A stretch of DNA of 38,015 nt from Saprospiraceae bacterium (GCA_022844565.1 JALHLK010000048.1:1-38015); one strand, 5' to 3'. Numbered from the stretch's first letter, positions 23,525 through 33,712 are shown. The notes: a model not told the origin generated them from the letters alone. Numbers and translations are program-made.

Positions 23525-25801
23525 TTATTTTAAAAGTGTTATGTTTCCTGTTTTTGTTGATGATACTATATTCTGATGTACGTCTTTAAAAGTATAATCT
23601 ATATGAAAAATGTAGACTCCTTCATTAACTAAAGTACCGTTCACACTACCATTCCATGCTTCTGTGTTATCCTTTGTTTGGAAAATTAAATTACCCCAAC
23701 GGTCAAATATTTTTGTAATTGAAGAGATTACATCCTCTATAATGGGATGAAACCGATTATTTAAATTGTTGGAGTTTTCGTTCAAAATCAAAATATTTGA
23801 AGTGTAAATTGTAGGAAGGCAAAAAGATTTTAGATCAAGTAATGTCACATTTTCACATTGATTAGAATCTCTAACATTTAATCTGTAAACCCCACTTTTA
23901 TTTACTTCAATACTCGGACTATTTTCCGAAGTTGACCATAGATAAGATATAAAACCTGCTCCGCCTTTCAACCGTACAATATCTGTTTTTTCACAAAAAA
24001 TAGTATCTCCCTCTATTTGTACTTTAGGCAAAGAATGAACCGTAACATTCGTAGATGAAGGCAAAGTAGGACAATCAAAATAGGAACCTACTACCGTATA
24101 CTTACCCTTCATTTCAAGTTGAATATCTTTAATTATAGGTGATTGCTCTTCAGATCTAAAATTATCAGGACCTTGCCATAAGTATGTTGCATCTTTAATA
24201 TCTGAAACGGAGAATACCAAATCCTCACCTTTACATAAAATATATTGGGGAGATATTTCAAGAGCTTGTCTGATTGTAACCTGATAATCTCTGTTAAAAG
24301 AATCTATTTCGTCTAAGCAAACATCTTTAATGGTAAGGGTTATTGGAAAAGTACCAACTGAAGAGAATAGTTTTTCTAATTTAGAATCTTTATACTTGGT
24401 ATTATCGTAAAAAGTCCATAAATGATGATATCGAGTAGTATCTAGTCCTGTATTAAAAATCCCTTTGGTGTTGACACAACTACCTAGAGGAATAGGGTTA
24501 GAATTAATATCTCTATAATTTGCACCACCACCATATGCATAGGATTCTGCCTCTCCGTATCCATATACATTTGCTATCACTCCGCACCCTTTTGCAATAA
24601 TTGTGTGAGCACCTGCTTGTACTCTAATAGTGATATAGCTGTACTTTGGGTTAGCGGCAATCTTTGTAATATTAGGTAGACTTTGAATCGGGACACCATC
24701 AAAGAGTACTGTTGGAACATCAACTGTTCGCATAATCACATTAATAAAATTAGAAGTAATAGCCTGAAGTGAGGAGTTAAAAAGTGTCACAGTATCTTTG
24801 GTTTGCTCGATACTATTCAAAATAAGCATAGATGGGTCTCCATTGGGGTTTAGGCCACTACATCTGTTGCCGATCAAATATTGGGCGATTTGTATTGGTT
24901 TGCTTGCCAGTACAAAAATAGGTTCGGAAGTATCAAATTCGTGAATTTCCCCTCGGTTGAGACTAACTTTATTGATTTTAGAATTTTCAATACTCACAGT
25001 GGTGTTATCCTCTGATGCTATAACCCTGTATTTATCATAGATGCTGCCCGATGTTGGTACAGAAACAAATTGTCTACCCCAAGTAGCTAACGGTGCCAAC
25101 ATTTCTATCAAATTGTCCCTTGTGCCACATCCTATCGGTATCTCTATCCATTTTGCTCCACAAAGTACTACGACATCTTTATCAGCTTCGATGTTGGCAC
25201 CACTGATATCTCCAAGTGCTTCGCTTGCCTGCACTTGATAAACTTGACCTTGATTGATCGCAATTGTTTCAACTTCTGACTTTTTCTTGCCACCGATTGA
25301 TGTCGTTGAATGGTGTATATTGACAATTGTATTTTCTTTGGTCCCTACGATGATAAACTGTGAAGGATAATGCGCATTGCCTTGTTGGACCGAATGATAA
25401 CTGAGGGTGAAATATTCTTTCCCTAAGGATGTCACAGGCAATATAGCTGCGGCCTCTGACCTAAAAGATGCGTATTGATGTATGTATACAGATACTGGTA
25501 AAGCACTCGTCACTTTAATGCCTAGGTTTTGAATTACTTCTGATCCAATTACTTCCGCATCAATTGGCATTGTAATCAATTGAACCTGATTAGCAACGAC
25601 TCTTACATTTGAACTATATCCCAAACCTGCAATACTTAATGAGCAATCAGTATCATATTTTGAGGTGATCATCACAACTTTTGAGTTGGCACGGACGTCT
25701 CTGTGCTCCATAAAAGCAAACCAAAATTCGGTGCCTTCATTTGATTGCCCTATCAAACTTAAAGAGATTAAAAAACAAAATTGAAAGGCATATATCTTCA
25801 A
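23525..25801 (-). CDS. T9SS type B surface/secreted protein with IgGFc-binding-like domain
   Basis: The protein has about 758 residues. A signal peptide (KIYAFQFCFLISLSLIGQS) precedes an IgGFc-binding-like beta domain starting at NEGTEFWFAFMEHRD and running to about 420. PKD/Ig-like segments follow (YLWQGPDNF, ISYLWSTSENSPSIEVNKSG). The C-terminal CHU_C type B sorting domain (ITKIFDRWGNLIFQ, WNGSVNGTLVNEGVYIFHIDY) directs export by the type IX system. The frame is open to a TTG at 25822, but that codon overlaps the promoter -7 box. The TTG at 25801 (or 25804), just before the signal peptide, is therefore preferred; no in-frame ATG exists nearby. It probably works in adhesion or as an extracellular matrix component. 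Confidence 0.85.
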   Translation of the reverse strand: MKIYAFQFCFLISLSLIGQSNEGTEFWFAFMEHRDVRANSKVVMITSKYDTDCSLSIAGLGYSSNVRVVANQVQLITMPIDAEVIGSEVIQNLGIKVTSALPVSVYIHQYASFRSEAAAILPVTSLGKEYFTLSYHSVQQGNAHYPSQFIIVGTKENTIVNIHHSTTSIGGKKKSEVETIAINQGQVYQVQASEALGDISGANIEADKDVVVLCGAKWIEIPIGCGTRDNLIEMLAPLATWGRQFVSVPTSGSIYDKYRVIASEDNTTVSIENSKINKVSLNRGEIHEFDTSEPIFVLASKPIQIAQYLIGNRCSGLNPNGDPSMLILNSIEQTKDTVTLFNSSLQAITSNFINVIMRTVDVPTVLFDGVPIQSLPNITKIAANPKYSYITIRVQAGAHTIIAKGCGVIANVYGYGEAESYAYGGGANYRDINSNPIPLGSCVNTKGIFNTGLDTTRYHHLWTFYDNTKYKDSKLEKLFSSVGTFPITLTIKDVCLDEIDSFNRDYQVTIRQALEISPQYILCKGEDLVFSVSDIKDATYLWQGPDNFRSEEQSPIIKDIQLEMKGKYTVVGSYFDCPTLPSSTNVTVHSLPKVQIEGDTIFCEKTDIVRLKGGAGFISYLWSTSENSPSIEVNKSGVYRLNVRDSNQCENVTLLDLKSFCLPTIYTSNILILNENSNNLNNRFHPIIEDVISSITKIFDRWGNLIFQTKDNTEAWNGSVNGTLVNEGVYIFHIDYTFKDVHQNIVSSTKTGNITLLK

Positions 25802-25819
25802 CAATCTAATGATTTGTAA

Positions 25820-25849
25820 CAAAAGTACATTCTATCAGGTAAAAAACAA
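25820..25849 (-). promoter_or_regulatory. Promoter of the T9SS protein - pepT - Lon-domain cluster
   Basis: On the minus strand, TTG (25847-25849) and TACTTTTG (25820-25827) are separated by 19 bases, a full Bacteroidota -33/-7 promoter. It places the transcript start near 25813 and rules out the TTG at 25822 as the start codon. Confidence 0.55.
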
Positions 25850-26466
25850 AAATTGATTACTGTATTAACATCAAATCGCAAATTATTGCCAAAATGCAGA
25901 AAATGAAATTACTTGTGAGCGTTCAAAGTACAATTCACCACGTTGAAAAACTGAATTTTTGGCTTTTGACTTTTCTGGAGACTCAACTTTAAATTTGCTA
26001 ATTCCAGCCAAATTGACAGAGAACCTATTTCTTTATTTACCTTACCAATCGTATGTCCGACCACATTATACTGTAAAGTAACTCCATCCTTTCCATTCAA
26101 TTCCTCCTAATCTCCTTGACAAATTGTCCTTCTATTAATAGAAATAGAGTTTTAGATATTCCCTTCGTTTATCAAGGCGTAAATGAGGCAGATAGCCAAA
26201 GCTATAAAACGAGTAGATAACACCGATAAATAGAAAAAGAACAAGCCAAAATACATTAGCTATTTGTTAATAGCTCCCACATTAAAGTGAGGACACTTCC
26301 CAACTCTTAACGCAGTAATTGAATTTTGGAGTCTCTAAGTATACACAAAGTGATAAATTTTCTGTAATACAAATAGCGTTTTTAGAACTTCCCTTATGTA
26401 AATTGTTAAGCTTTTTTCGTTCTACTTTAAGTATTAAGTGTATTTTTATGTTCATTTCAACCTTAC
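25850..26466. other. Intergenic region between divergent units
   Basis: Two 63-codon minus-strand ORFs (25909-26100, 26282-26473) lack family features and are probably chance. TTG (26405-26407) and TACTTTAA (26425-26432), 17 bases apart, could be a weak promoter for the permease gene. I see no RNA gene or repeat. Confidence 0.3.
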
Positions 26467-27579
26467 ATGTCATTATTTAATAACATTCTCCGTTTGACGA
26501 TTCTTGATAAATATCTAATAAAGAAATATTTATCTAGTTTTTTGTTTACAATTGCTATGATTACTTTGATTGCCATAGCTATTGACTTTTTTGAAAAAGT
26601 GGATCGATTTTTAGAAGCAGAAACCACCGCATTACATATCTTAAAAGACTACCATCTAAATTTCATACCATGGATAAATGGGTTACTTTGGCCTTTATTT
26701 TCTTTAGTAGCAGTTATCTTTTTCACTTCAAGATTAGCAAAAGATACGGAATTCATTGCCATGTTGAGTGCTGGAATATCTTATAGTAAAATAGTTAAAC
26801 CATACATAATTTCAGCCTCTATACTTGCCTTTCTTTTGTGGATTGGGAATAATTATGTAATTCCTAACGCATCAAGGATAAAAAACGAATTTGATTCAGA
26901 ATATTTAAAGAAAAGTGGCAAAACGACTTTAGAAAGTGATAGACATTTTTTTATATCACCGACGCAAAAAGCGTATTTTAGAATATATAGTGAATCAGAT
27001 AGTTCTATTTATAATTTTAGATTAGAAACCATTAAGAATGGTAAAATTAATGAGGTCACCAAAGCTGATAAGTTAAATTTTATTGCAGATAGTGCAAAAT
27101 GGAAAATGGTGGGATACGAAATAAGAACTTTTGACTCTTTGAAAGAAACTTATGTGAAATATGACGGTCAAGAAAAAACGATGAATCTTCCATTCTTGCC
27201 TGAAGATTTTGTGGTCTATAGTAAACAAATGGAAATGCTCACCTCTCCTGAATTGAAAGACTACATCATAAAAGAGGAAGAAAGAGGTATTGAGCCTCCA
27301 AAAAAGTACAAAATAGAATTGTATAGAAGAACTGCAGACCCTTTTACCATAATCATTTTAACGATTATTGGTGTTTGTGTAGCAAGTAGAAAAGTGAGAG
27401 GTGGTTTAGGTTATCACCTTGCAGTAGGAATTATTCTTGGGGCAATTTACGTCGTCTTATCAAAGTTTACCATGACTTTTGCCCTCAATCTATCTTTTCA
27501 CCCTTTGTTAGGAGTTTGGGTTCCTAATTTTGTATTTTCTTTAATTGCTGTATATTTGTATTATAAAGCTCAAAAGTAA
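26467..27579 (+). CDS. LptF/LptG family lipopolysaccharide export permease
   Basis: This 370-residue permease of the YjgP/YjgQ (LptF/LptG) family belongs to the LptB2FG ABC transporter, which lifts lipopolysaccharide from the inner membrane. The topology is typical: three N-terminal helices (about 20-42, 58-82, 104-126), a periplasmic beta-jellyroll (about 135-285), and three C-terminal helices (295-365). The coupling helix region SRLAKDTEFIAMLSAGISY is well kept. Whether it is F or G cannot be decided. It opens a four-gene operon with short gaps (23, 21 and 23 bases). The start is at ILDKYLIKKY as in relatives; the ATG is 9 codons upstream. Confidence 0.88.
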   Translation: MSLFNNILRLTILDKYLIKKYLSSFLFTIAMITLIAIAIDFFEKVDRFLEAETTALHILKDYHLNFIPWINGLLWPLFSLVAVIFFTSRLAKDTEFIAMLSAGISYSKIVKPYIISASILAFLLWIGNNYVIPNASRIKNEFDSEYLKKSGKTTLESDRHFFISPTQKAYFRIYSESDSSIYNFRLETIKNGKINEVTKADKLNFIADSAKWKMVGYEIRTFDSLKETYVKYDGQEKTMNLPFLPEDFVVYSKQMEMLTSPELKDYIIKEEERGIEPPKKYKIELYRRTADPFTIIILTIIGVCVASRKVRGGLGYHLAVGIILGAIYVVLSKFTMTFALNLSFHPLLGVWVPNFVFSLIAVYLYYKAQK

Positions 27580-27602
27580 TTTTAGAATTTAAAAACTAGA
27601 TA

Positions 27603-28643
27603 ATGAGATCGATCATATTTTTTGTTGTCATTTCTGTTTTTTCTATCTCTTGTAAGAAAACAGGAATTAAGGATTATAATGTCACTGCAAATTACATTCG
27701 AGTACCTCAAATTGCATTAGACACTTCCATTAAAACATATCAAGTTGAATTTGATAGATATGCTTCCGACGGGATCTTTAATATGGGATTTAACCAAATG
27801 AACTACCTTAACAACATTAACCTACCCGGATATAAAAAAGTTAATTTTGGGGCTGATCTAAATATCATGCTTGGCTTAGGAAACGGTTATTTCTATGACA
27901 GAGGAATACAAACCAACAAGATAAAGGACAAAAATGGGGTTGAAACAATTACTTATTTCAGGCAATTGGAATACAGTAATTTTGCATTTTATAGATTATT
28001 TGATAAAAATCGAAGAATGATTGATGAGCATGAGGTCCAAAACAGAAATCAGTCTGATGTTTACAAATCATCCACCTTCACTTCAGCAAAAGATTGTGAA
28101 GCATGGTGGTCAAAAAATGGTAATAATATTGTAGAAGAATTAAGAACAAATATGATCAACAATAGCCAAAGATTAATCAATACTTCACTTAACACTAAGT
28201 ATAGTTGGGCAGAAACATCCTCACGAGTAGAATTTAACACACTAAAGGATAAAGAAAATAGAAATTTTAAAAAATGGCAATCCAATGATGAAATCGTAAA
28301 AATGGCATTTAGAACGATGAGCAGCTATTCAACAGCCGAGTATGAAAAAAGAATTATGCCCGCAATTGAGTTTTGGGAAAATGAATTTAATTCAACACGC
28401 AATTCGGACGAAAAATCCTTATATCTAAAATGGGCTTGCTTACAAAATATTGCCTTGGCCTATTTTTGGATGGATCAATTTGACAAAGCAAGAGATTATA
28501 CTTTTAAAATGAATGAAATCCCAATAAACACAAGTCAAACAAAACGATTTTTAAATATGATTGAAGATACTATTTTAAGGTTAGAAAGAGTAGGTGTAAC
28601 AAAACAACATATCGATTTAAGAAGATCAAATAGATTTGCATAA
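27603..28643 (+). CDS. Hypothetical lipoprotein
   Basis: This 346-residue protein has a short signal peptide and lipobox SISC (Cys17) followed by KK, so it is probably lipidated. No recognised domain is present. The middle is rich in aromatic and polar residues (FNMGFNQMNYLNNINLPGY), and the C-terminal 120 residues look helical, with a possible TPR-like segment (LQNIALAYFWMDQFDKARDYTFKMNEIP). It lies between an LptF/G permease and a sterol-desaturase-like enzyme, so a role in the envelope is likely but unproven. Confidence 0.7.
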   Translation: MRSIIFFVVISVFSISCKKTGIKDYNVTANYIRVPQIALDTSIKTYQVEFDRYASDGIFNMGFNQMNYLNNINLPGYKKVNFGADLNIMLGLGNGYFYDRGIQTNKIKDKNGVETITYFRQLEYSNFAFYRLFDKNRRMIDEHEVQNRNQSDVYKSSTFTSAKDCEAWWSKNGNNIVEELRTNMINNSQRLINTSLNTKYSWAETSSRVEFNTLKDKENRNFKKWQSNDEIVKMAFRTMSSYSTAEYEKRIMPAIEFWENEFNSTRNSDEKSLYLKWACLQNIALAYFWMDQFDKARDYTFKMNEIPINTSQTKRFLNMIEDTILRLERVGVTKQHIDLRRSNRFA

Positions 28644-28664
28644 TAAGATTAAAATAAGCAAGTA

Positions 28665-29918
28665 ATGGCAGAATACGCAGCTATATTGATGGTGGCAATC
28701 CCAATATTTATTGTACTTACCCTCATCGAATATGTGATAAGTATAAAAATGAAAATGCAAGTGGTAAAAAGTTTAGATACCATCTCAAGTCTAAGCAGTG
28801 GTATGACCAATACCATCAAATCAGTCTTAGGCTTAGCAATTGGAATCATCAGTTATGAGTGGATGGTGAAGACATTTGCCATCGTAACCTTTGAGGCTTC
28901 GTTTATTCATTACTTTATTGCATTTATTACATTAGATTTTGCTGGGTATTGGTCGCACCGTTGGGAGCACGTGATCAATATATTTTGGAATAGGCACATC
29001 ATTCATCATAGCAGCGAAGAATTTAACCTAGCATGTGCTTTAAGGCAAAATATTTCCGCCATTTTTATGATTTTTACTTTTTTACTTTTACCCGCAGCTC
29101 TTTTGGGTGTTCCAGTTGAAGTAATTGGTGTTGTCGCACCTTTACATTTGTTTGCTCAGTTTTGGTACCACACAAGGCTTATTAATAGAATGGGATTTTT
29201 AGAAAACATTTTAGTTACACCATCTCATCACAGAGTCCATCATGCAATCAATGACATCTATATTGATAAAAATTATTCACAAATATTTATCATCTGGGAC
29301 AAATGGTTTGGCACTTTTCAAGAAGAATTGCCAAGTATACCACCTGTGTATGGCGTAAAAAAACCAGTTTTAACTTTTAATCCCATCATCATCAATTTTC
29401 AACATGTTTGGCAACTTATCAAAGATGCTTATCATACTCAAGATTGGGTCGAAAAATTGATAATATGGTTTAAACCTACAGGTTATAGACCCGCAGATGT
29501 GGCTCAAAAATATCCGATAAGTATCATCGAAGACCCTTATTCGTATCAAAAATACGAACCACAAGCCAAGTTTTCGCACCACATTTGGGCTTGGATCAAT
29601 TTGATCATCGCCCTAATTTTAATGCTCCACCTATTCTCCATCGTAGCTGACTTCTCATTATCCAATCTTATATTGTATGGCTTTTTCCTATTTGTAACCA
29701 TTTTTGGATACACATCATTGATGGACTTCAAAAACCATTTTATCTTTACCGCAGTCTTGAGAGTGGTTATCTTACTCATACATCAGATCAAATTTGAGAA
29801 TTGGTTTGGGATTAACTTTATCGTGATGTACGCACTTGTGATCATTACTTTTATAGTTGATTGGTATATGTATAAAAATAGAAGTGGTCAATTTACTTCA
29901 CCAGTATTTCAAACATAA
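28665..29918 (+). CDS. Sterol desaturase / fatty acid hydroxylase family membrane enzyme
   Basis: This 417-residue di-iron membrane oxygenase has the three histidine clusters in order: HRWEH (98-102), HIIHH (111-115) and HHRVHH (188-193). A fourth conserved region follows. It has about four N-terminal membrane segments around the clusters and a C-terminal membrane region (about 305-410) that is an extra domain in this subgroup. It would hydroxylate or desaturate a lipid; the substrate is unknown, with ornithine lipids, fatty acids or sphingolipids possible. It is the third gene of the lptF/G operon, immediately before bshB1. Confidence 0.85.
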   Translation: MAEYAAILMVAIPIFIVLTLIEYVISIKMKMQVVKSLDTISSLSSGMTNTIKSVLGLAIGIISYEWMVKTFAIVTFEASFIHYFIAFITLDFAGYWSHRWEHVINIFWNRHIIHHSSEEFNLACALRQNISAIFMIFTFLLLPAALLGVPVEVIGVVAPLHLFAQFWYHTRLINRMGFLENILVTPSHHRVHHAINDIYIDKNYSQIFIIWDKWFGTFQEELPSIPPVYGVKKPVLTFNPIIINFQHVWQLIKDAYHTQDWVEKLIIWFKPTGYRPADVAQKYPISIIEDPYSYQKYEPQAKFSHHIWAWINLIIALILMLHLFSIVADFSLSNLILYGFFLFVTIFGYTSLMDFKNHFIFTAVLRVVILLIHQIKFENWFGINFIVMYALVIITFIVDWYMYKNRSGQFTSPVFQT

Positions 29919-29941
29919 ATTTTCATTATTAAAAAATATTA

Positions 29942-30682
29942 ATGTCACTTAACAATATACAAAAAGTAGATATCCTGGCCTTTGGAGTACATCCTGATGA
30001 TGTGGAGCTCTCTTCTATTGGTACGCTTATAAAACACAGGCAAGCGGGTTACAAATTTGGGCTTTGTGATCTGACGATGGGTGAATTGGGAACTAGAGGA
30101 AGTGGTCCGTTACGACTTATCGAAGCAGAAAATGCTGCCATCCATTCTGGGGCATGTTTTAGGATAAATTTAGGACTTCCAGACGGTTTTATTCAACACG
30201 ACAAAGATACAATCATAGCAATTTGTAGGGTAATAAGACAAGCTAAACCAACCATTGTATTAGCGAACTCGATAGATGACAGACATCCTGATCATGGAAG
30301 ATCAGCTAAGATTGTACAAGATGCTTCCTTTTATGCTGGGCTACCAAAAATCGAAATTAAAGATCAAAATGGGCACATCTTAGAAGCCCACAGACCTAAA
30401 TTTGTGTATCATTATATCCAAGATAGAATGTTAAAACCTGATTTTGTGGTTGACATAACCGATTATATTGATAAAAAAATCGAAAGTATACAAAAGTTTA
30501 GCTCTCAATTTTTTGTCGGACCTGATGATCAAGGACCACAGACGGCTATTTCTGGCAAAGATTTCTTAGATTATATCAAAGCAAAAGACAAGGTTTTTGG
30601 TAGACATTCACAGGTAGAATATGCAGAAGGATTTAATGTGGTGAAAGTTCCGGAGGTTAAGGATTTATTTGATTTGGGGTGA
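29942..30682 (+). CDS. bshB1: Bacillithiol biosynthesis deacetylase BshB1
   Basis: This 246-residue LmbE-type zinc deacetylase removes the acetyl group from GlcNAc-malate in bacillithiol synthesis. The metal motifs are HPDD (17-20) followed by E22, and HPDH (115-118). Features such as CDLTMGELGTRGS, LGLPDGFIQ and YHYIQDRMLKPDFVVDIT are typical of the BshB1 branch. The length matches. It is the last gene of the lptF/G operon, 23 bases after the desaturase. It implies that the organism makes bacillithiol, a probable partner of the thiol-stress genes elsewhere in the window. Confidence 0.93.
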   Translation: MSLNNIQKVDILAFGVHPDDVELSSIGTLIKHRQAGYKFGLCDLTMGELGTRGSGPLRLIEAENAAIHSGACFRINLGLPDGFIQHDKDTIIAICRVIRQAKPTIVLANSIDDRHPDHGRSAKIVQDASFYAGLPKIEIKDQNGHILEAHRPKFVYHYIQDRMLKPDFVVDITDYIDKKIESIQKFSSQFFVGPDDQGPQTAISGKDFLDYIKAKDKVFGRHSQVEYAEGFNVVKVPEVKDLFDLG

Positions 30683-30826
30683 GAGTTTACCCTAATATTT
30701 ATATATTTAGTAGAATTCATCAACTTTCAATACACTTTGATTCGATAATCAGCCAATTGAATAAATTAGATTGTGAATCATGATTTTTTTTGCAACTTGA
30801 TTTAGTTTTTATAATAGATTATTCCT

Positions 30827-30834
30827 TATTTTTG
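30827..30834 (+). promoter_or_regulatory. Candidate -7 box of the Rpn-type gene
   Basis: TATTTTTG fits TAnnTTTG and ends 37 bases before the TTG start. No TTG lies at the standard -33 distance. Confidence 0.3.
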
Positions 30835-30871
30835 TATAGATTTACTGTTAAACAATTTAAATTATTTCAGA

Positions 30872-31744
30872 TTGAGATATTTAGATCCAAAAAATGATCT
30901 TGTATTCAAAAAAGTTTTTGGAGGACATGCCAATATACTTATTAGTTTCTTAAATGCAATGTTGCCTTTGGAACAAGGACAGATTGTAATTGGCATAGAA
31001 TATTTACCTGCTGAGTTAGTTCCAGAAATACCTCTAATAAAAAACTCAATTGTTGACGTACGATGTGTAGATAATTTTGGGAGACAATTTATAGTTGAAA
31101 TGCAAATGCTGTGGACAGACAGTTTTAAAAGTAGAGTACTTTTCAATGCTTCAAAAGCTTATGTTAGGCAATTAGACAAAGGGATTGCTTACAAAGGATT
31201 AAAGCCAGTATATGCTCTTAGTTTAGTCAATGAAATATTTGATCATGATTCTGACTTTTATTATCACCATTACAAGCTAGTTCATGCTCAAAATAGTGAT
31301 AAGACCATTGATGGACTGCAATTAATTTTTGTGGAGTTACCAAAGTTTAAATCAAATAACTTTAAAGAAAAGAAACTTACTGCTTTATGGTTGCGTTATT
31401 TATCTGAAATCGAAAATGGACAGGAAATGTTAGATGAAAATTTATTAAACGAGTTAAACTCAGTACCTGAAATTGCCCAGGCTCTTGAGTTAACTAAGGA
31501 GAGTGGGTATACCAAAGCCGAATTAGAAGCTTATGATAAGTATTGGGACACGATTCAAACAGAGAAATCATTTATTGCAGATGCTGAGGAGCGAGGCATC
31601 ATTCAAGGAAAAATTGAAGGCAAAATTGAATTTATCTTGTCTTTAAATGAAGATAAAATATCTATTCCCCAAATTGCTAAACGTGTTAGGCTTTCTGAAC
31701 AGGAAGTTACTAAAATTCTACAAGAGAAGGGAAAGTTAAACTAA
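30872..31744 (+). CDS. Rpn family recombination-promoting nuclease / PD-(D/E)XK transposase-like protein
   Basis: This 290-residue protein starts with RYLDPKNDLVFKKVFG, the signature of the Rpn/PD-(D/E)XK 'putative transposase' family. The nuclease core is D62 in NSIVDVRC and E76-M-Q78 in FIVEMQ, with Gln replacing the usual Lys as is common here. The C-terminus has a short repeat (GIIQGKIEGKIE) and a helical tail, IPQIAKRVRLSEQEVTKIL, resembling a small DNA-binding helix pair. The start is TTG at 30872; no ATG fits and the family sequence starts at the next codon. Relatives act in recombination or anti-phage defence, but the role here is not shown. It is a single gene. Confidence 0.85.
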   Translation: MRYLDPKNDLVFKKVFGGHANILISFLNAMLPLEQGQIVIGIEYLPAELVPEIPLIKNSIVDVRCVDNFGRQFIVEMQMLWTDSFKSRVLFNASKAYVRQLDKGIAYKGLKPVYALSLVNEIFDHDSDFYYHHYKLVHAQNSDKTIDGLQLIFVELPKFKSNNFKEKKLTALWLRYLSEIENGQEMLDENLLNELNSVPEIAQALELTKESGYTKAELEAYDKYWDTIQTEKSFIADAEERGIIQGKIEGKIEFILSLNEDKISIPQIAKRVRLSEQEVTKILQEKGKLN

Positions 31745-31800
31745 AGTTTCCTATTTCTTATATCTAAGAATCCTATAAAAGTTATTGAAAATCTTAAAGT

Positions 31801-33690
31801 TCACCTCAACTGATCTTCCTGATCAATATACTCTAACTCTGCTTCCTTCTCCCATATTTCCATTTCACATGGCTTGCAATTGAACTTGAGCTTATACTCC
31901 AATTCACCTTGCTTTAAAGTAAGTGGTTCAGTAACTTTTTCCCCCATGGTGGCACGCTGAAATCTTGCACATTTACCTAACTCATACTTGACACAATACT
32001 TGGTAGTCATAACCCTTGATTTGCCAGGATCCCATTGAAGTTCAAATGCCTTTTCAATAAAGGTTACACCATGCCTTTGATAAAAACTACGAGCCAATTT
32101 ATTAGATACGTTGTAAGTAAAATCTAGTTCTTTCACAGGGTAAGGATGATCTGTTTTTTCGATTACCCGTTCTTTTCTTTTATATTCATTTATCCTAACT
32201 TCTACTAATTGGTCAAGCACTTGTCTTCTCATCTCGTTTATAACAGAGATAGGCAGAAACCAATGATTCGATAGCTCGATTGTTATATCATCAGCAATAA
32301 AAACCGTGTTACCCGTTTTTGACAAATTGGTCAAAATGGTAGATAGCGCTGCTTCTTCGTTTTTCGCTTCGATTTTTTCGGCATTGATAGTGTGAGTCGC
32401 TTGATGTCCATCCTCATCTATTGCTATTAGCTCAAAGCCAAGTTCATGCTCTTTAAATTTAAAATTGACGTCTATTTTCCTAATAGCACTGCGCTCTTGT
32501 TCTACTAACTTGATGAATTCAGCATCAGAATTTCTGTAGATGTCAGTCCCGATTTTGATCGTCTTCGGTGTATTTAGAATTACGACATCATTAAGTATGA
32601 CATTGATTTGAGCCCCATCTGCATGATCATCACTATTGACAAAATACAGACCATCGCCATTGTTAAGTATTTCGTGATTTTCAATTACATAGCCGTTTGC
32701 TTTTGTCGCCACTACTTTACCGATATACTGTCCTTGAGACTTCGGAGTCTCCCAATTGCCAATTTTTTCTTTTCTATTGTTTACAAAATAATCGGTATAG
32801 CCTCTATTAAAAGAACGATCCATTTGTGGCTCAAAATTATAGAAAGTTCTTCCAGAGGACGCTTTTGAATATTTTTCTGGATTTTGGTCCAAGAAGTTAT
32901 CCAATTTTTTTCGCAGATAAGATACATTATTTTTGACGTAGACGATATCTTTTAGCCTCCCCTCTATTTTGAACGAAGTAATTCCAGCACCTATCAATTG
33001 AGGTAATTCATCTGAAAGGTCAAGATCTTTAATAGAAAGTAAGTGACTACTTTGCATCAACACTTTACCATTGCCATCTACTAGATCATAGGGAAGTCTG
33101 CAATTTTGTGCACATGATCCGCGATTAGCAGATCGCTCACCGTTTGCAACACTCATATAACAATTACCACTAAACGATACACACAAGGCACCAGAAACAA
33201 AAAATTCCAATTCTACATCAGTCGCATTGCTAATAGATTTGATTTGATCTAGATTCAGTTCTCTTGCTAAGACGACCCTCTTGATCCCTGTGTCAGCCAA
33301 GAATTTGACATGTTGTGGATCGCGATTATTGGCTTGAGTACTAGCGTGAATGACCATCGGTGGCATATTATCCATCTCCAATAAAGCCATATCCTGCACA
33401 ATGATAGCATCAACACCAATTTCATAAAGCTGCCAGATCAATTTACGACAAGCCTCTAATTCATTGTCATAGAGTATGGTATTGATCACCACAAAAACTT
33501 GTGCCTTAAACAAATGTGCATACCGCACCATCGACGCAATATCTTCGACAGAATTAGTAGCATTAGTACGGGCACCAAATTGATCTGCACCAATATATAC
33601 AGCATCTGCACCTGCATTAACAGCTGCGATACCTTGTATCAAATTTTTAGCAGGTGCTAAGATTTCTATTTTTTTCTTCATATTGGACAC
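31801..33690 (-). CDS. Peptidase U32 family protein (RlhA-like 23S rRNA hydroxylation)
   Basis: This 629-residue U32-family protein is nearest to RlhA (YdcP), which is needed for 5-hydroxycytidine at C2501 of 23S rRNA. The N-terminal TIM barrel has EILAPAKNLIQGIAAVNAGADAVYIGA and FVSGALCVSFSGNCYMS. The cysteines of CVSFSGNC and of NRGSCAQNCRLPYDL (about 168-200) are likely Fe-S ligands. A C-terminal region has CVKYELGKCARF and KFNCKPCEMEIW with further cysteines. Despite the name, protease activity is doubtful. The second Met (MKKKIEIL, 33681) may be the true start. The promoter is at 33713-33740. Confidence 0.85.
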   Translation of the reverse strand: MSNMKKKIEILAPAKNLIQGIAAVNAGADAVYIGADQFGARTNATNSVEDIASMVRYAHLFKAQVFVVINTILYDNELEACRKLIWQLYEIGVDAIIVQDMALLEMDNMPPMVIHASTQANNRDPQHVKFLADTGIKRVVLARELNLDQIKSISNATDVELEFFVSGALCVSFSGNCYMSVANGERSANRGSCAQNCRLPYDLVDGNGKVLMQSSHLLSIKDLDLSDELPQLIGAGITSFKIEGRLKDIVYVKNNVSYLRKKLDNFLDQNPEKYSKASSGRTFYNFEPQMDRSFNRGYTDYFVNNRKEKIGNWETPKSQGQYIGKVVATKANGYVIENHEILNNGDGLYFVNSDDHADGAQINVILNDVVILNTPKTIKIGTDIYRNSDAEFIKLVEQERSAIRKIDVNFKFKEHELGFELIAIDEDGHQATHTINAEKIEAKNEEAALSTILTNLSKTGNTVFIADDITIELSNHWFLPISVINEMRRQVLDQLVEVRINEYKRKERVIEKTDHPYPVKELDFTYNVSNKLARSFYQRHGVTFIEKAFELQWDPGKSRVMTTKYCVKYELGKCARFQRATMGEKVTEPLTLKQGELEYKLKFNCKPCEMEIWEKEAELEYIDQEDQLR

Positions 33691-33712
33691 CTCTTTGATA
33701 TTATCGAGGGTG

